A stretch of DNA of 64,000 bases from Clavelina lepadiformis (taxonomy: Eukaryota > Chordata > Ascidiacea > Aplousobranchia > Clavelinidae), in assembly GCF_947623445.1 (NCBI RefSeq), contig NC_135247.1:18044501-18108500 (forward strand). Direction: 5' to 3'. Of the stretch, positions 1 through 12,474 are shown piece after piece (within the stretch, counting starts at the first letter, position 1; each line of letters begins with the position of its first letter). Under the pieces are notes generated by a model that saw only the letters and a list, made by a program, of their open reading frames with translations, made no database searches and was not told the DNA's origin. The translations under genes were made by a program, and so were the position numbers.

Positions 1-2561
1 CCACCACCTCTATTTTGAAATTTTCGTTGATATTTGGCAGAAAAAGCTGTATGTTTAACCAGGTATTTCTCAGTTCTTTTTCGTATGGAGTCCAAATCGT
101 ATTTCTAAATGCATATAGAATAAAAAAAATTTTAAATCCACTTTGCTATAAAGAGCATTGAGTTCCGAGAAAATGTTGAAACATTTACATATCGGCCTAA
201 AGTTTATTTCGTACTTGTTGTTGCTTTGGTCCTTAAGATCTAATCGGAAGTCGTGAACTGTATGTAAGTTTTTTAGCATGTAGTAAAGTTGTACACAATA
301 TGTATTTCCAGGTGTTAGAAAAGGGGATGAGAACTTCGCTTCATCGTCTGATTGAACTTCCGCTCGCAAAACGTACCCTTTAGAAAGCACAATACAGAAA
401 TGATCGTATTCAGGCGTAGGCCTACTAAACACTTGATGCGCACAGATATGTGATTAAAACGACATAAACGCGTATGAAATCTGAAGAGAGACGTTTCAGT
501 TAGCTGAAGTACTTTTTAACTCTGCGAGGTTAGGGCCATTTAGAGCTTTTAAATAACAATCTACTTGCCGTGTGCTGTTACCTGCTGGACCATTTATAAT
601 ATTTCGGCTGAAGACTCTCTGCCAACCCACGCTTGAGTAACCGCATATCGGTCGTCGAATGTTTTCGAAGTCGCAGTCAACATCGACTTCAAAACATACA
701 CTGATTAATGCATATAACATCAAGGGTTTTTAGAACTCATTAATACTTTTGTCAGGATGGACATTTCTTATGGCAACGTTTTAACGTTATGAAATACCCA
801 ACGAAAACCGCGATATTTGCTCACCTACGCATTGTGGTATTTGACCCCATGTTCCGTTTTCATTGCACCTTCCCACAACGTCATCTTTCAATTTATATCC
901 AACATCACATACATATCTCACTTGGGCTCCATATATGTATTGGGTACTGCTGGCGATCTCGACTGAGCCATGAATTGGCGAAATTGGCGATGGACAAGGA
1001 ACGGCTGCAATGACAAAATACAAATCTCTATTAATACAACTATTAGAAGGAATTATTTCTGCTCAGCGAGTTCTTGAAGAAAAACCTGTGCATTTTGGTC
1101 GCGGTCCCATCCATGCACCTGACACTCCGCATGACAGGAAATTTTGACGGTGTTCTAGTTTGTATCCTAAAACGGAGAACAAATTCATTCAATTGGATGT
1201 TTATTGTCCGAACACTGAGTTTTCTTGAAACTACGAGGTATAGTTATCTCAAATTTTGTGAAATGAAGGTAACTCTTGTATAAATAATTGCTATTACCTG
1301 TTTTGCAAAAGTAGAAGACTCTTTTTCCAAAATGGAATTCGTCTCCTGTCATGTATCCGTTCACGAGCTTTACAGGAGTTTTGCAATCCACCGGTTCGCA
1401 TTTGAAATTCTCATCGACATACCGCCATATTCCGCCTTCCACGCAAGTAATTGTCGAATTTCCCAGCATAATATATCCTATTAAACGCACGTAACTTATA
1501 TTACTGCTACATGTTTAAATCTTATATACCAAGAACTATCAATTCCCCACCTAAGCGGCATTGATAGGAGTTAATGGATCCCACTTCAAAGGTTCCGTCG
1601 AAGTTGTCCGGATAACTTGACTTTAGCCTTGGAGGTGGCTGACATCCAGCTACGAAGAAATTTTAAAAAGAATTCCACATTTCGGTAACGGTTAAGCTTT
1701 CGTCACATCTTTGATGCTGTGATGACAGTGAAATCTATAACCGAATAACTTACGTCGACAGATGGGTGCAGTCCCAGACCAGCGTTTGTCTGAACGACAA
1801 ACTCTCGTACTCTGGCCCACTAAAATGTATCCGTCGTTGCAGCGGTAGGCGATACGTGCGCCGTACGTAAATCTATCTCCATCAATAACTCCATCTCCTG
1901 GAGGCGTTGGCTTTGTACAGGGTCCCTCTATATACATTTGCACACATTGTTACCCAACCGGTTAGAGACCTATGATTTACACAGGTCAGGCATGTGCTGC
2001 GTATAATGTTTAATAAGAAAAGCATAACTCGTGTGACCGGGATTAAAACACGACATTCCACAACTGTCGTCACATATGCATCTTTTCAATCCTCCTCTGC
2101 AGTCGTCATCACTCCCGCACTGTTTTCTGCACGTTCTTCCCGGCTCGATTCGTGACAGATCCTTTTGGCAAGTTTGGCAAAAGACTCCTAAAAAATAAAG
2201 CAACACAGACGGATTTTAAGGCACGTATTTCCTAGAATCTAGGAGATCTAAGAAAATCTATAATCTAGGACCTAGATTGTATGAAATTAAAGGTAAAACG
2301 TAACAATATGAGAATAAGGTCGTTGTCGTTGTGGGGCCTTTATGTTATAGTTGGCGGTTTTATAAATATCAATAGAGTTTTTTTTGTTTGATTTTTCCCG
2401 TAAGATTGTGTCTATGATTTTAATTTGTAGTCGTTTTTATAATACCTGTTTGTAGCTTAAGTCATTTTCATAATACTTGTTCAGTCAATTTGTTTCAAAA
2501 ACTTACCCTGCAGTGTCATATAAACGCACGATGAGAGAGCGAACAGGCTGTAGATCAGCAT
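1..2561 (-). CDS. Gene A: secreted WAP-CCP-MAM mosaic protein, 5' part only
   Basis: Partial gene running off the left edge. Exons (coding, minus): 2507-2561, 2038-2187, 1754-1927, 1551-1649, 1298-1477, 1086-1166, 825-1004, 582-686, 189-377, 1-46. Exon 1 encodes a signal peptide starting MLIYSLFALSSC with donor gtaagt. Exon 2 is an 8-Cys WAP-type module ([18 protein letters not shown]). Next come four CCPs with the C-C-W-C pattern; CCP2 and CCP3 are split over three exons exactly as in genes B-D. The MAM domain begins in the 582-686 exon (VDVDCDFENIRRPICGY). Introns are phase 1 throughout, and no stop interrupts the frame. The donor after exon 2 is weak (gtcaca). The signal peptide and absence of any membrane segment so far suggest secretion. 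It is the most divergent of the four paralogues in the MAM region. No ligand can be deduced. Confidence 0.82.
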
Positions 2562-2583
2562 TATTTGAAAACGAAAAAGTTGA

Positions 2584-2592
2584 TCTTATCTT
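2584..2592 (-). promoter_or_regulatory. GATA-type motif upstream of gene A
   Basis: On the minus strand this reads AAGATAAGA, about 25 bp upstream of the gene A start codon. AGATAAG is the consensus for GATA factors. A similar motif lies just upstream of gene B. A short motif of this kind occurs often by chance, so this is a weak call. No TATA box is evident here. Confidence 0.25.
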
Positions 2593-4832
2593 GCCTGTGC
2601 AAATTCAAACCTTGGTTAAAACCCTGCAAAGCGGCGGCTTAAATGGCTCCCGGCTAATATATCCTTAACCTCTGTCAAATGCTGAATGTTTCCACTTGGT
2701 TCAACTATGCTTCCTTCCGGGCACAACAACTGCTAACCTGACGTTAAACTAAGCAGTATTTAATCTCAGTTCACCGTTTTCTGTTTTTATATTTTTTTGC
2801 CCCTGCAGTTTGTACCCTCTGGTAAAAAACATCCATCAAATCATTGCATGTAATACGATAGTGTTTTTATCCTGTGCGATCGGTTTACGTTCGTCATCGT
2901 GGCCACTGAAACGTAACAACCATATGACTGACATCATCACTACCTGGTGACGAAGGACATGATACTTGATAACCTTCGTAAAACGTTTCTGCTATTTGCT
3001 TGTCAGCAAGATGAAACTTTCGATTCTGTGGACCATTATTCTTTTTAGGTTGTTGCCATTAACAGTCTTCGGTTATTTGCGTAAGTTGAGCGATTTCAGA
3101 TTTCAATATTTTAATTGCCGCCTACCTTTGTAGACATCCTTATATTTTTAGATGGTAGCTTCCCTGTCACTTTTTGGTTGTCTGCAAGGAGGTTGTTCAG
3201 CTGGTACCTGACTGTTTGTTTTACGGGCAATTGATCACCAATGCCCAGGAAAAGGATATTTCACTTGATTAGTTAATCGCTATTTTCTTGTAGGGTCATT
3301 TGAGAATCATTTGAGCATGAAGGCGTCTCTTCAACTAAAAAACAATGATAAACGAACGCAAATAAAAAACGGTTTTCAAAGTTTATAGTGATAGTGGACG
3401 TCATCATTGATTTTCTGTTTGACTTTTTTTGGTGCGTTTTTATTCATTTAATTTTCAATGTCATTCACATCTCGTTGTGTTTTCACTTCACGGAGTTCTT
3501 GGTAAATACGAGCGCGGCATGCACCTTCAAAAATCTTTTCCCCTTTAAAGAAATTTTTACTTTCATGTTTGGCTTCTCATGAAATTTCTTACCAACCATG
3601 TATATATATTCTCTATATATTCCATCATTTCTAAGGTCGGGATGTTGGGATTTTTGGTTTCTGAACGCATTCGGTCGAATACGTCAGTTTAGCTTCTTTC
3701 TGTAAGTCCTATTTTGTTAATATTGTGGCGGTTAGCGCCACACTAGTTGAAAAGTTTCCTTTAATTTCTCGTTTCTTTGTTAATTTACATATTTCCATTG
3801 ATTATTATCTTCTTTTGTAAACTCATGTGGTTTAAGTTGAGGCAATTATTTCAAATTACCGTTATGTTTTTTATTGTCAGTTTCATTTTGTGCGACCGTT
3901 AGTACAGTTTTTAATGGTTGTTTTGAGATGGGTGATCTCCTTGTCAAATGCCCAATGAAGAGAATAGGCTGTAACCCTTTTCTATAGGAGTCAGATAACG
4001 CAAGGTTTTGAATACTTTACGGGGCTCTCGCAATCTCCTGACAGTGATAGCTTCGACGCCTGTTTTGGTGTCTTTAAGGAAGCCTCTCAGAAGGCTCTCC
4101 AAGGCCAAAACGAACATATGCAGAGGATACCTCGACCTCGCACAAGTAGACGTACGGACCGACTCTGCTCGTGTTATATTTCGAGACCGTTAATACATCT
4201 GCTTTATTACATCCGCTGTTGCTTTGTATTGTATTTTAATTGGTTGTCAGGAAGCGGTGTTGTTGTGATTAAGGACCTGATTTTCAGTGCTATTCAGTTA
4301 ACTGAATAGGTTATATGGTGACAGATGGGACTATAGTAATTGCAATTCTATGTGGTTGCTGCGACGCTCACTTTCTATTATTACGCAATACTTCGGCTCA
4401 AACACGTACTGTTAGTTAGTCTTAGGCGACCTTTTAATTTGCGAATTCGTATTTGACAATTACAACTAAAATGCTCGGAATATTAATTTGCACTTAAATC
4501 AGGCAGTTTTCTGTTAAACATAGTTCAATGAAAATTGTTACACTGGAACTTTAAACCTTACTTTCACTTATCTTTGTGTTTAGTTCGAATTTACGCGTAT
4601 CGTAAATGGCGGCTTGACATGGTTGGCAATCTTTGTTACAGCGATTTACTGTCTCATAATAAATTTTCTCTATTTTATTTTCATTCAATTTACCAGTAGT
4701 TTTTCAATCACTGTAAGTTCACAGATAGAACACATCATGTGAAGCAATTTATGTGTCCTGTTGATAAAACGGTTTTCTTGTTGTAGCCTTTTCTCTCACT
4801 TTATTTTTAAAAAGACTTAAACTGAAAACCCG

Positions 4833-4838
4833 TTTATT
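4833..4838 (-). other. Poly(A) signal of gene B
   Basis: AATAAA on the minus strand, 74 bp downstream of the gene B stop codon at 4912-4914. The position is right for a 3' end and supports the terminal exon chosen for gene B. Confidence 0.6.
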
Positions 4839-4911
4839 GAAATATCACATGTAACATGGACTATACGACTCTCTAAACTTTATGTACTTTTACACTTATT
4901 CGTAGGATATT

Positions 4912-7900
4912 TTAAGAACATTTATAATTATAAATTAGTGGATTCCATCTGTTTCCGGGTGTACAGGTCAGAACAGGATTGTTGTTCAAGGTCTGAAGTA
5001 TGTCTTCGCACCGCACTTGAAGTGTTGCTCCAATCTCATATTCAAATAGATTCCAGTCAACAATTTCTATGCCCGTTGGTATGGTAGGACCAAAAATACG
5101 GCAACCTTTCGCTGTTGGAAATAGATGGTCATGTCAATTGTAGTTAAGATGAAAAATTTCCGGACTGATAACCTTTAATAACACAAAATTTTAAATAACA
5201 TTACCTTGACAAACTGGTGGTTGATGGTTCCATTCCAAGCTGTCCAAGCATCGCAAGAAACTTTCTCCTTGTAACGTAAAGCCGGTATCACATTCAAAAC
5301 CTACAAGGGAGCCGGGACGACCGATTTCCAATCTACTCGCCTGGTACATGGAACCGTTTGTAGGGGCAACTAATGGAGGGCAAATTGGTACCTCTGCGAA
5401 CCGAAGCAAGCAGTGTAGGTGTTATATAATGCAACAATGATTAGCAAGGACTGATGTGCGGCCTCTAATTACTTTCTCGACACAGGTTCCCGGTCCACTG
5501 TGGTGTGCATTCACAAATATAACTGTTGCCATCTTCTTTGCAAGTTCCATCGTTATCACAAGGATTTATACTACACGGGTCGTTAACTGTAAAACAGTCA
5601 TGTAATGGTAGTTAAATAAGGAAAGTTTAAACCGCACTAAATTCATCTCTAGTGCGTGCTTTTCCGTTGATGCAGCATGTACATAAAACCAGAGCTATAT
5701 GTAAAGTTACCATTTTCACAATTCGTCCCATAAGCACTGCCCAAGCAAACGCACAAATATATACGACCACTGCGGTGGCAAGTACCGCCATTTTTGCATG
5801 GGAAATTGCTGCATGGATCAAAGCCTGCAAATGAAGAAGTGCGAAAGAAATATTTGAAAAAGCTTCCGCCACTAATGTGAACACGGAAGTATTTTAGAAG
5901 CAAGTATATGATTGTAATGATCTTATATAATATATAAATATTCGATGATTAGAATACTGAACTAGGATAAGCATTTTGAAAAATCGACTATACTTCCCGC
6001 CTTTATCACCGAGTATATTAATTGCTTACTGCAAGAAGTTGGAGAGTTTTTATTCCAAGTCCCATGTTCTGTGCACGTCATTTCCGTGTTTCCGGTCAAA
6101 AATTCATTTCGATTTTTGCATTCAAACGAAATGGTCGTTCCTTGAACGTAACTATCGTGGCTTCCTCCGGAGATTTCTATGGATGCTGGCACTTGAGGGC
6201 GATCGCAACGGATAACTTCGTACAAATAAACAAATTTAAATTCAAATTGACTCAGTGTAAATAATTTTTGTTGTTTTACTGCTCAGATGTATTTGACTAG
6301 GCTTTGCATGTCATACTTGCAGCTAGCAAGTAGAAAAGTTTATCTACCATTTTCGCAAGTATCTCCCGAGTATGGTTCTACGCAGTCACATACAAAAGAG
6401 GTCTCTGTATTTCGGCAAGTTCCGCCATTCCGACAAGGAGAACTGCTACATAGGTCGATGTCTGTGAAAAAATTACTACTTTAAACTTGGATTTGGCGAA
6501 AATGATTTGTAATGTCTTTCTCTATGCTTCGTCAGGAGGTTTATTTTAGAGCTGAAAAGATTCAATAAATCCTTGCCAAGCATCTTACCGACTTCGCATA
6601 TGAAATGATGCCTGATGGTTTGGCAATTAACGTTGTACCAGAACCGATGAGGATTCGTATACACCACACCGCAATTTTTTCCGTTATTGTAAGTTTCAGG
6701 CTGGTTGCTGCCCCAACGTTGAAATCTTTGTTCCCCCCGCAGAGGTACTCGGCTTCCATCTGAATACCGCCAAGTTCCCCTCAATTTTTTCAAACCAATG
6801 TGGTAAACCCCGTGATGCGACAGAAGGTTCATGAGTGTGTCAAAGATCCTTTCAGTTTTCAGTGTCGCCAGCCGTCCAGGCAATTGAGCACACTTTGCAG
6901 CTGAATCGCCGTGGTTTAACTCTTGCTGATACAGCCTGTATATCTTGTTGTTTACCGTTGTCAGCTCTACACATGAAAGCATTGAGTGCAATTTTTTTTT
7001 TAATTCAAAGTTTTCGTTATCAGCCTTTCATTCATCTCTGATTTCTGCATAACTTGATAGCTGTTTATAACCCAAGCAAAACAGGTTTTGAAATAGTCTG
7101 ACACTCACCAACTCCACCATTGAGACAAGGTTGAGTGAAACATTCCCTGCTTTCTGTTGCCTCTCCCTCACATATCGCACCACCTTGTGGGTTTTGGCAA
7201 GTTCTTCGCTTGATTTGCTGACCTCTGCCACAAGATTTTGAACACGAGCCCCATCCGCCCCAGCCAGTCCACCCAGCTAAAATAATTCACAGTATTACGG
7301 TATAAAAACAAAAGCAAGTGTCGTCGGAAAAATACACAACTATGAAGAGGTTCAATGGAAAAACATGCATTTAAAGATTATTCGCCAAAGTGTGTCGAAA
7401 GCGTTAAGCTCGTTAAATGTTAATGCTTAACCAGAAACAAAGTAAAACGCACAAGGACAAGACTTGTCACATCTGTCCCATTCATCGTCATATTCTGCAG
7501 TCAAGGAACACCAGTCAGCAAGACCAATTTTAGATTCAATGCAAGCTTTATAGGTTCTTCCTTTGTAGACGAAAGGAAAATGACAATCCCCGGAGTCAGT
7601 GCATTGTCGTTCTAAACGTTGTAAAGTGTTTGTCAAAAAGTAAAGAATAATTTGCATCTTACATGCAGCAATGATATGCCAAGTAAACCTTTTACTAACC
7701 CACACACTCAGGAAACTCATTTGACCAAGTTCCGGAGCGTCGGCAATATATGGTTGGTTGTCCGATCATTGTATAGCCTTCATCGCATGTAAATGAAACA
7801 CTTCTGTCTGCTGCAACTTTTTCCCCAGCAGCTCTTGACAAGGTTCCGTGAGCCGGTGTTTGAGGAACAATACATCGACTCTCTGCACAGGTTTAAGTAT

Positions 7901-10900
7901 TACAGCATAACATGAAAGCCTTTTGACAACACAGATTTCTTATAAGTAGGCTACCTTCACAGACAGGGGTTGGTCGATTCCAATTCCCGCTTCTCAGACA
8001 TGTTGCTTTCAACGTCTCAGATAGCTGATTTTTCATGAAGTAACCTGGATCGCATGAGTAAGTGATTGTCCTATCCAATAACACTCTGTTGCCCGATGAC
8101 GGTGAAACGGATCCATCGGTTGGCGCAGGAGGCACCAAGCAATCAAGGCCTGAGAATGCATTTATTCAAGCTACATACATTCCTTCTTAAAGCTTTAATG
8201 TTACATATCAGTACTTCTTATGCATGATTTGAATGTTGCTTACGTATTGAGCAATCCTTTCCTTCGTATCCGTGCCGACAAAAACAAGTGTAATCATCTA
8301 TCCTGTTGATACAAGTTCCTCCGTTTTGACAAGAATCCGGAATACTACATTCGTCACCTATAAAAATGGAATGAAAATGTTTTTATAATGTTTGATTGTT
8401 CATGCAGTTTTTATCTATTCCTACACCCAATAAATGTTTCGGTTAAAGTTGCTTGATAAGTCTGTCTGTCACATTTTGCTTTCACTTACGGCAGGGCGTA
8501 TTTTCCGAAAACGAAATGTCATCAAGTTCAACTGTAGTCAACGATCGAGAGCTTTTTGCCGTAAAATGAACCTCAAGATCGTTTCTCGACGATGGAAATG
8601 AATAATCCGTCCCAAGCCAGGTGTTTCTGGGTTCCAAGCGATTGAAAGACCACAGCCGTTGACTTGTAAATGTAAAAAGTATTTAAACATTTACTTGAAT
8701 GATTTAGTCAACCGGCATAGACAACTAGAGGGATTTGTCAATGCCAAATTACAATTTTGATTAAAACTATCATAGATACCTTGATCCTGTCATGGATAAG
8801 TAGAAATCACTTCCACTCTCAAACTCCAAAACTCGGTAATAAAACCTCAAGCAAACTTGAGAATTGCGGGAAATACTGGGACTGGATAAAATCGCTTCGG
8901 CATTTGTTTGTGATCTCTCAAAGCTTGCTTTGGCAATATACCCTGCAGAGAGCTATAAATGATAAAGGTGGCCATGTTTTTTGACAAACTGTAAGCATGG
9001 AATCTTATAACATAAAAGCACCTCTTGCAGCTCCAACGCCTCTGCCATGTGCTCCAGTCTTTAAAAACGTGCGATTGAAATTCATTCCCGAAGTTGTGAA
9101 ACCACAAACCGGTCGTCGAAAGTCTTCAAAGTCGCAGTCCTTGTCAACTATTTCATGATGAAACATGCACAGCTAGTCAGCTACTTTGAATAATGTCGTA
9201 AATCTAAAAAGCGCAAGAGCCATCGATTTATATTAATACTGACCCACACAAGTTGGGGCTTCGCCCCAGTTGTTGTTTTCGTTGCACCTCCCTCTCTCAT
9301 TTCCAACCAACTTGTAGCCGTCAGCGCATTTGTACCGTATTTCATTCCCGTAGGTTAGACGAACACCTGCGTCGATCACAGTGCCATGCATGGGAGCGAT
9401 TGGAACTGGGCATTTCTTTGCTGAAAATAGACGTTTGTGTGAAGAGTAAGTTTTGGGAAAGGTCAAGAAAGCATAAATGTGACTGACCATTACAAGCTGG
9501 CACCACTCCCTGCCATTTACCGTTGGTGGAACAAGAAATAAAGTTTTGTCTTTGGTTGATCTCATAACCTGGAAATGAAGTCAAAATGTCGCAGAAAATT
9601 TAGTTCACGTTGTCAAGTATATTATATGAGTTCTTTTGTATATACTGTAGTTCTTTTCAATTATGTCATAATTTAACAAATGGGCTTGGAAACATCCCAC
9701 TTGTACACCATGACTGAAAGCGTTGTCGTCGAAGGTGCATAAATAAGATGACAACATACCAACGTTGCAGTGATAAAAAACTCTTCCTCCGAAGAAAAAG
9801 TCGTCGCCTTCGTAATAACCATTGTTTATTTCGCTGGGCGATTTACAATTTACTTTGGAGCAAAGGTACCTTGGTTCCGTCCAACCATCTGATGTGCAGG
9901 TTATGTTGGGATTTCCGGATAAAATAAAACCTGTTATAACGTCATGTGAGAAAGGTGTGTGTGTTCACAATTCATAAATATTCCACCAAAACCTTGTTGC
10001 ATTCACTCTGAAAATCTGCACTTACTATGCACGATAAACATTAGACTTTAAGTCAAAGAAGCGGGGTTTACACCACCAGAATTTATCACTTGAAGGCTGC
10101 GTTTTGAAACTTTATAGCAAACGCACTTACCAAAGCGGCAGCTGTAAGTGACAACATCTCCAGTTTCATAAACGTCTTTGCTTGTTTCTGGGTATGAGCT
10201 TGACGTGCGAATGGGAGTCGAACAAACAGCTGATGACACATAACCGATGCAGAGAATTGAAATTAAAGTTATTGATTTACTCTGCAACTACTGTGGAACT
10301 GCAGATAAAATAGATTCTTACTAGCTCAGTGGTTTCATTTACCTTTGCAGTACGGTGCTGAACCCGTCCACTTCTTGTCGGATCGGCAAGTTCTCGTACT
10401 GCTGCCGACTAAAACATATCCATCATTGCATGTGTAGATGACCTCATTTCCATAAGCTCTTTCTCCTTCTATTACGGCGTTTTCAACAGGTTCGAGGGCT
10501 TCGCATGGGGCGCCTTAAACAAACCATATTTGATCGTAACATCTAAGGTATGATGATACGGTATTTGCAACAAATCTAATTGCAGACGAGCATTGCGTTC
10601 ATGAACGTTAAAGACGATGACGTTCCCAAGTATTCGTTTTTTTAAACTGTTTTGTAAAGTATATTGTTTGCCAGTTGTCACCACAAAATCGTGTTTCTAG
10701 GTTGCTTCATTTCAAAACAAAAACACTTCGTTTTGTGCCAAAGCAGCTTAACGAAAAGTGCCAGTAAAAGAAATGGTGTCGTCTTAATTGCGTATTATGT
10801 CTTACTTGGGTTATAGCAAGACTTTCCACAAACATCATCGCACAGGCATTGTTTCGAAGAACTTCTGCAGTCAGAGTTTGTGTCGCAAAACTTCCTGCAA

Positions 10901-11256
10901 TTCCTACCCTCTTCAAGAAGCGATAAATTGCGCACGCATGTTTCTTGTCCGGTCGAAAGCAATACTGCAAAACGAGACATGCAATTAGTTAAAGGTACTT
11001 GTTGCCGGAAACTTGATAAGTATTACTTTTCTTAAGCACTTTATTTTCCAAAATCAGATAGAGAGCGAGACCACTGACACGGTTTTGATCAGACCGTTAA
11101 GATATCAACTAACTATACTGTCAACAGCAATCCTAATATTATTAATATTCCAAACCGGTTTGTATACATAAACGTCAAAAACTATTGTATGAACTCCTTA
11201 CCTTGGTAACAGAACGTGAACAGAAAAACACTTCTCTGCATTCTTCCAATCTTCAT
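4912..11256 (-). CDS. Gene B: secreted WAP/CCP/MAM/EGF/FN2/TSP1/C-type lectin mosaic protein
   Basis: Complete 22-exon gene, 1162 aa. Exons: 11202-11256, 10806-10964, 10343-10513, 10131-10229, 9760-9930, 9488-9568, 9244-9420, 9022-9147, 8780-8942, 8490-8662, 8244-8357, 7955-8149, 7700-7882, 7453-7611, 7109-7276, 6589-6966, 6348-6461, 6030-6215, 5711-5824, 5473-5586, 5205-5393, 4912-5111. Domains in order: signal peptide (MKIGRMQRSVFLFTFC), WAP-type, CCP x4, MAM ([13 protein letters not shown]), EGF, CCP x2, fibronectin type II (CHFPFVYKGRTYKAC), TSP1 (WTGWGGWGSCS), C-type lectin, EGF, CCP, EGF, EGF, CCP x2. There is no membrane segment or GPI-like tail, so it is probably secreted. The lectin domain has QPE where sugar binders have EPN/QPD and lacks WND, so canonical Ca2+/sugar binding is doubtful. 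Introns are phase 1 except inside MAM. The FN2 exon uses donor gtgcgt, chosen because it alone keeps phase. Function unknown; an immune recognition or complement-regulatory role is inferred. Confidence 0.88.
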
Positions 11257-12474
11257 AGCCAGCAGTTAGCTTGACTTATCTCTAACTTATAACCCTGTCT
11301 GTTCCTAGCTGACGTTTTCTGTAAATCCTAATGAATTGGTTAGTAGCAATGACATTAAATTGATTATATTTATCACTTGTCGAACGTGTCTACGTCAATA
11401 ATAACCTTTCTATCCTGTGAACTTTATTCTACAGAGTAACCGACTGTTGCTGTACAGTATGCTTTAGGCCTACGTGACTCTTTGTGACTAGTCGTGCGTT
11501 ATATCACTAAAAGATATCGCTTCTTGCACTGTAGACTGGGTTTGATGTAAACAATATTACGGCGCTTTTTCCCAAGGCAGTCATACTTATTAAAAAGCAG
11601 CGCAATGTTTCTGTTGCCACCGTTACAAGTTCGTCATCGAAATTTACGTCATTTAACCTATAAAGATACTGCGGGCGTTATTGCCAACGTCATAAGAACT
11701 CCCCTTTCTTATTTTATGTTTTTTTTCCTGTGAGCGGAAAACACTGATCGATTAATTCGTAATTCGACAGGTTTGCGCTGCATCATAGTACAGCGAAAAG
11801 TGCCCAAACAACCGTTTGACTTCGTCAGACAACCATTTTCTCCTATTGCAGTTTGTTTTAAAACTGACGCTCGCTTTACAGGGCGAAAAAATGCACTTAG
11901 CATTTTGATGAGCAATCACTTGTACTTTTACAGTCAATTTATACCAATTCTGTGTGGATTTCTTGTTTTTAAGGTTTATAGCGTAAACCAAAACTCGCGC
12001 TAAGAGAAATCTTCTTACAAGGCAAAGCAGTTTTATTAAATCTCATATACGCCTTATATATCGACAGAACTTGATCATTAGCGCAAACTAATAAACGATG
12101 TTGGTTTTATAGGCAAGAAGCAAGTTGTTCATCATATAAAATATTTGTGGCGGTAACTGCTTTGACACGTCGGTCATCACTATTGATTAAGTTATGTTTT
12201 TTCATGATATAAAATCATCATAATAAATATAATGCAGTAAAAAGTCGTCATTTTAAAACTTTTTGATGAAAAATTACGCTACTCACAAACTGTTTGCCTA
12301 TTTCCAGCCCATTCTGTAATGAATTTCTACACCATTAATTTGAGAGCGTATTAAGTCGCAGTATGTCAAGACTAGTTGTTGACTCATTTCGTATTTTTTT
12401 TAACGGTTTGACTAAAATAGGTTTCTTACAAGAAGTAAAAAATGTAAAATTTCTTGTATATTATCTCCGAGTTT
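11257..12474. other. Intergenic region between genes C (3') and B (5'), with gene C poly(A) signal
   Basis: About 1.2 kb. A minus-strand AATAAA at 12032-12037 (tttatt on the plus strand) fits as the gene C poly(A) signal, about 440 bp beyond the proposed stop. I looked on the minus strand for the EGF and CCP exons that follow the lectin domain in gene B and found none. Open frames here are AT-rich and featureless. Confidence 0.55.
11275..11293 (-). promoter_or_regulatory. GATA and TATA-like motifs upstream of gene B
   Basis: On the minus strand AGATAAG (11275-11281) lies about 20 bp and GTTATAAG (11286-11293) about 30 bp upstream of the start codon. If transcription starts very near the ATG, the TATA-like element would be functional. 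Both motifs are short and the call is weak. Confidence 0.25.

Larger units (their letters stand above)
2562..4911. other. Intergenic region between genes B (3') and A (5')
   Basis: About 2.35 kb holding the 3' UTR and poly(A) signal of gene B at the right end and the promoter of gene A at the left. The open frames here are short, AT-rich and lack recognisable domains or splice-supported continuation. I see no further gene, RNA or repeat. Confidence 0.6.
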
